Shown: in pieces, positions 23,731-26,728 of the stretch | Layout: each line of letters opens with the position of its first letter | How positions within the stretch are numbered: the first letter of the stretch is position 1 | Assembly (NCBI GenBank): GCA_000437915.1 | Contig: FR900996.1 | Span: 1 to 26,728 of the forward strand | Direction of reading: 5' to 3' | Source: Subdoligranulum sp. CAG:314 | GTDB lineage: Bacteria; Bacillota; Clostridia; Christensenellales; CAG-314 | DNA length: 26,728 nt | The notes under the pieces: generated by a model | What the model saw: the letters and a program-made list of their open reading frames with translations, nothing else | Told to the model about the DNA's origin: nothing | Database searches by the model: none | Translations under genes and position numbers: made by a program

Positions 23731-25056
23731 TTGAAAAAATATCTGATACACACCTACGGTTGTCAGATGAACGTGCACGAATCGGAAAAAATCGCCGGCA
23801 TATTAAGGGACGAGGGTTTTGAAGCGACTGCGCGGGAAACCGACGCCGATATAATCGTATTCAACACCTGCTGTATACGCGAAACCGCCGAAGCCAAAAT
23901 CATGGGGCACATAGGTCAGATTAAAAAAATCAAAAAAGCGCGTCCCGAATTAAAGGTTGCGGTGTGCGGTTGTATGTCGCAGCAGGAGGGAGCGGCGCAG
24001 CTCATATTAGATAAATTTCCGTTCGTGGACGCGGTTCTCGGTACAGCCAATCTGCATTTGTTAAAGGAAGTTGTCGCCAAAGCGGACAATACTTCCAAAA
24101 ACAGATTTTTCAACCGTGATTTTCTTGGAGACAACGACAACCGCCCTGTTTTCAGGACAAGCGGCACCAACGCATGGGTAAACATAATTTACGGCTGCAA
24201 CAATTTCTGCACTTATTGCATAGTTCCGTATGTGAGAGGGCGGGAACGCAGCCGCCCCGCAAAAGATATAATTTCCGAGGTTAATGCATTGCTTGACGAG
24301 GGATACAAGGAAATCACTTTGTTGGGGCAAAATGTGGACAGCTACGGAAACGACCTTAAAGACGGTTCGAATTTTGCGTCTCTTCTCGGAGAGCTGGGAA
24401 AAATAGGCGGCAAGCACAGGATTCGTTTTATGACCTCGCATCCCAAGGATTTCAATCAAAGCGTGGCGGAGGTTATCGAAAAATATCCTTCGCTGTGTCA
24501 TAACATTCATTTGCCCGTGCAAAGCGGCAGCAATTCGGTGTTGAAAAGAATGAACAGACGCTACACAAGAGAGCAATATCTGGAGCTTGTGCGTACAATC
24601 CGAACGCACCTTCCCGACGTCGGACTGACAACTGACGTTATGGTCGGTTTTGCGGGAGAAACGGAGGAGGATTTCAACGATACGCTCTCCTTGATGGAGG
24701 AGGTGCGCTTTTCAAGCGCATTCTGCTTTGTTTACAGCAGACGAAAGGGAACTCCGGGTTATTCTATGGAAAATCAGGTGCCTCGTGAAGTCAAGACTGA
24801 AAGAATAAAAAAGCTCATTGCTCTTCAAAACCGCATTACAAAGGAAATAAGCAAAGAGCACGAGGGGAAGGTTTTTGAAATTCTCGTCGAGGACAAAAAC
24901 GAAAAATTCGAAAACACATATTGCGGACGTACCGACGGAGGCAGACTGGTGAACTTCAAAAGCCCGACAGACATCGTCGGGCAATTCGTCGATGTAAAAA
25001 TTAAGACGTCGAGGTCTGCCACTCTATGGGGGGATTTGATTACGGAGGAAAAATGA
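23731..25056 (+). CDS. miaB: tRNA-2-methylthio-N6-dimethylallyladenosine synthase
   Basis: MiaB is a radical-SAM methylthiotransferase that turns i6A37 into ms2i6A37 in tRNAs reading UNN codons, which include the Phe and Tyr tRNAs at the left end of this window. The 441-residue protein has the N-terminal UPF0004 domain with cluster ligands Cys11 (TYGCQMN), Cys47 (NTCCIRE) and Cys81 (CGCMSQQ). The radical-SAM CxxxCxxC is at Cys156, Cys160 and Cys163, and a C-terminal TRAM domain follows. The start is TTG, supported by a GAGGAA site and the preceding promoter. The stop overlaps the mutS ATG (ATGA). The miaB-mutS order is common in Firmicutes. Confidence 0.97.
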   Translation: MKKYLIHTYGCQMNVHESEKIAGILRDEGFEATARETDADIIVFNTCCIRETAEAKIMGHIGQIKKIKKARPELKVAVCGCMSQQEGAAQLILDKFPFVDAVLGTANLHLLKEVVAKADNTSKNRFFNRDFLGDNDNRPVFRTSGTNAWVNIIYGCNNFCTYCIVPYVRGRERSRPAKDIISEVNALLDEGYKEITLLGQNVDSYGNDLKDGSNFASLLGELGKIGGKHRIRFMTSHPKDFNQSVAEVIEKYPSLCHNIHLPVQSGSNSVLKRMNRRYTREQYLELVRTIRTHLPDVGLTTDVMVGFAGETEEDFNDTLSLMEEVRFSSAFCFVYSRRKGTPGYSMENQVPREVKTERIKKLIALQNRITKEISKEHEGKVFEILVEDKNEKFENTYCGRTDGGRLVNFKSPTDIVGQFVDVKIKTSRSATLWGDLITEEK

Positions 25057-26728
25057 TTTACTCACCTATGATGCAGCAATATCTGCAAACAAAAGACGAA
25101 TACAAGGACAGCATATTGCTTTACAGGCTGGGCGATTTTTACGAAATGTTTTTCGACGACGCAATCAAGGCAAGCGAAATTCTTGATTTGGTTCTTACAA
25201 GCAAGGTCTGCGGACAAAAATGCAAGGCGCCCATGTGCGGTATACCTTATCACGCCGTGGACAATTACATTGCCAAGCTTATCGAGGCGGGAGAAAAGGT
25301 TGCAATTTGCGAACAGCTTTCCGAGCCCAATTCGCGCGAGCTTGTCAAGCGTGGAGTCGTCCGCGTGGTAACGCCGGGCACGGTAGTTGAAAACACTATT
25401 TTAAACGAAAAAAACAACAATTATCTTGCCGTCGTCTTTTCCGACGGCAAGACGACGGCGGCGGCTTATTGCGACATAACCACCGGTCGCTTTTTCGCAC
25501 ATGAGTTTTCAGGCGAATCTGCTTATAAGGAGTTGCAGGAAAACCTGCTTTCCTATTCTCCCAAAGAAATTTTGACCGATTCGGAATGTTTGCAGTTAAA
25601 CGAACGTCTCGACGTCGTCCGAGCCAATCTTATACCGCGGCTCAAATGTTACAACGACGGCGCTTTTACCGTCGAGAAAGCAACAGAGGCCATCAAGGAG
25701 CAATATAAAACCTCTTTTACGGAAGTTTTCAACTTAAAAACGCATAAAACAGCTTTGCGCGCAAGCGGCGCATTGCTTTCATACCTCAACGAAACTCAAA
25801 AAAGGTATTTGTCCCATCTCGAACCGATTAAATTTATTGAAAACAGCGAATTTATGTCGCTTAATGTCAATACTCGGCGCAGTTTGGAGCTTGTGAGCAG
25901 CGGCAGAGAGAACAAAAAGAAAGGGAGCCTCTTATGGCTGCTTGACAACACAAAAACGGGTATGGGCGGCAGACTTTTGTGCGATTGGGTAGAGCATCCG
26001 CTTCAAAATCCGAAAAAGATTCAAAGACGGCTTGACGCGGTGGAGGAATTGGTCGAAAATTTTTTGCTTCGCGAAGAAATTTCCGAATGTTTGCAGCGCA
26101 TAAAAGATATCGAACGGTTGTCGGGTAAAATATCGTACAACAATCTGACGCCGAGGGACTGCAACAGTCTTCAAGCGTCATTGGCAGAGCTGCCCGTATT
26201 GAAGCGAATTTTGTCAGAGACGCACACGCCTCTAATCAAGGACATAGACGGCAGGCTTGTCGACGTGAGCGACGTTGAAAAGCTTTTGTTTTCCGCAATC
26301 AAGGAAAACGCTCCCGCCATTTCGAGAGACGGAAATTTCATAAAAGAGGGCTACAACGCGCAGGTCGATTACCTGAGAAATATTTCTCAAAACAGCATCG
26401 GTTTAATCGGCAAGCTCGAAGAAAGAGAAAGAACGAAAACAGGCATAAAAACCCTGAAAGTGGGCTACAACCGCGTATTCGGCTATTACATAGAGGTATC
26501 CAATGCCTTCAAGGACGTGCTGCCGCAAGGTTATATCCGCAAACAGACGATTGCCACGGGCGAAAGATTTGTTACGGAAGAACTGAAAAAGCTCGAAGAA
26601 GAGATTTTGAATGCCGACGAAAGCGTTTTGCGGCTTGAAAAGGAGCTGTTTGAAAAACTCAGACAGCAGCTGCTTACGCATATATCGGAATTTCAATCCA
26701 TAGCGCAGGCGGTAGCCGAACTCGACGC
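25053..26728 (+). CDS. mutS: DNA mismatch repair protein MutS, 5' part (runs off the window)
   Basis: MutS recognises base mismatches and short loops and starts repair with MutL. About 558 codons are present and the frame is open to the window edge. The N-terminal mismatch-binding domain carries the Phe-x-Glu motif (Phe29, Glu31 in RLGDFYEMFFDDA), then KAPMCGIPYHAVDNYI. The connector, the lever (NTRRSLELV...GSLLWLLDNTKTGMGGRLL) and the clamp (VGYNRVFGYYIEVSN) follow. The ATPase domain with its Walker motifs lies beyond the end. A GGAGG site precedes the ATG, which overlaps the miaB stop, so the two are coupled. It is distinct from mutS2, also in this window. Confidence 0.96.
   Translation, partial: MIYSPMMQQYLQTKDEYKDSILLYRLGDFYEMFFDDAIKASEILDLVLTSKVCGQKCKAPMCGIPYHAVDNYIAKLIEAGEKVAICEQLSEPNSRELVKRGVVRVVTPGTVVENTILNEKNNNYLAVVFSDGKTTAAAYCDITTGRFFAHEFSGESAYKELQENLLSYSPKEILTDSECLQLNERLDVVRANLIPRLKCYNDGAFTVEKATEAIKEQYKTSFTEVFNLKTHKTALRASGALLSYLNETQKRYLSHLEPIKFIENSEFMSLNVNTRRSLELVSSGRENKKKGSLLWLLDNTKTGMGGRLLCDWVEHPLQNPKKIQRRLDAVEELVENFLLREEISECLQRIKDIERLSGKISYNNLTPRDCNSLQASLAELPVLKRILSETHTPLIKDIDGRLVDVSDVEKLLFSAIKENAPAISRDGNFIKEGYNAQVDYLRNISQNSIGLIGKLEERERTKTGIKTLKVGYNRVFGYYIEVSNAFKDVLPQGYIRKQTIATGERFVTEELKKLEEEILNADESVLRLEKELFEKLRQQLLTHISEFQSIAQAVAELD

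Overview
The window is an ordinary but information-rich stretch of a Gram-positive, endospore-forming chromosome, most likely class Clostridia. The evidence is the spoIIAA-spoIIAB-sigF operon, spoVAC-spoVAD-spoVAE without spoVAA/spoVAB, yunB, a T-box leader, a yybP-ykoY riboswitch, sigma-A-type promoters with 17-bp spacers and strong Shine-Dalgarno sites. Genus or species cannot be named from the sequence. I see no transposase, prophage, CRISPR array or defence island.

Layout. (1) 1-260: tRNA cluster Phe (3' part only), Thr(UGU), Tyr(GUA), with a terminator-like hairpin that overlaps the CCA end of tRNA-Phe and duplicated terminator arms after tRNA-Tyr. (2) 429-709, minus strand: a small two-helix membrane protein gene broken by a single-base frameshift. 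(3) 800-1515: a small alarmone synthetase whose promoter puts the transcript start on or next to its ATG. (4) 1532-4410: a promoter, Mn2+-type yybP-ykoY riboswitch, terminator and P-type cation ATPase. (5) 4460-6122: cysE-cysK cysteine biosynthesis, ending in a terminator. (6) 6153-7756: the spoIIA operon (anti-anti-sigma, anti-sigma kinase, sigma-F), preceded by a perfect Spo0A box. (7) 7880-10643: an unlisted 32-codon ORF, spoVAC, spoVAD, spoVAE and yunB, ending in a strong terminator. (8) 10671-21375: a promoter and a phenylalanine T-box (UUC specifier) leading a six-gene run, pheS-pheT-U32 peptidase/rRNA hydroxylase-mutS2-cysteine desulfurase-thiI, with no internal terminator seen, closed by a bidirectional terminator. 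(9) 21374-23641, minus strand: a class A penicillin-binding protein. (10) 23682-26728: a promoter, miaB and the 5' part of mutS.

How the parts fit. Much of the window concerns translation and its fidelity: tRNAs, phenylalanyl-tRNA synthetase, 4-thiouridine synthesis (desulfurase plus ThiI), MiaB methylthiolation, a probable rRNA hydroxylation enzyme, and MutS2, whose Smr-containing homologues act on collided ribosomes. The Phe T-box reads the charging state of the same tRNA-Phe whose 3' end opens the window. The middle block is the forespore programme: sigma-F control followed by the genes for dipicolinic acid uptake.

The observations most worth following up are the mismatch between the Mn2+ riboswitch and the Ca2+-type ligand set of the ATPase, the phased Spo0A boxes, the 32-codon ORF coupled to spoVAC, the leaderless-looking alarmone synthetase, the frameshifted membrane protein, the hairpin overlapping tRNA-Phe, and the T-box that appears to command a whole translation-quality operon.
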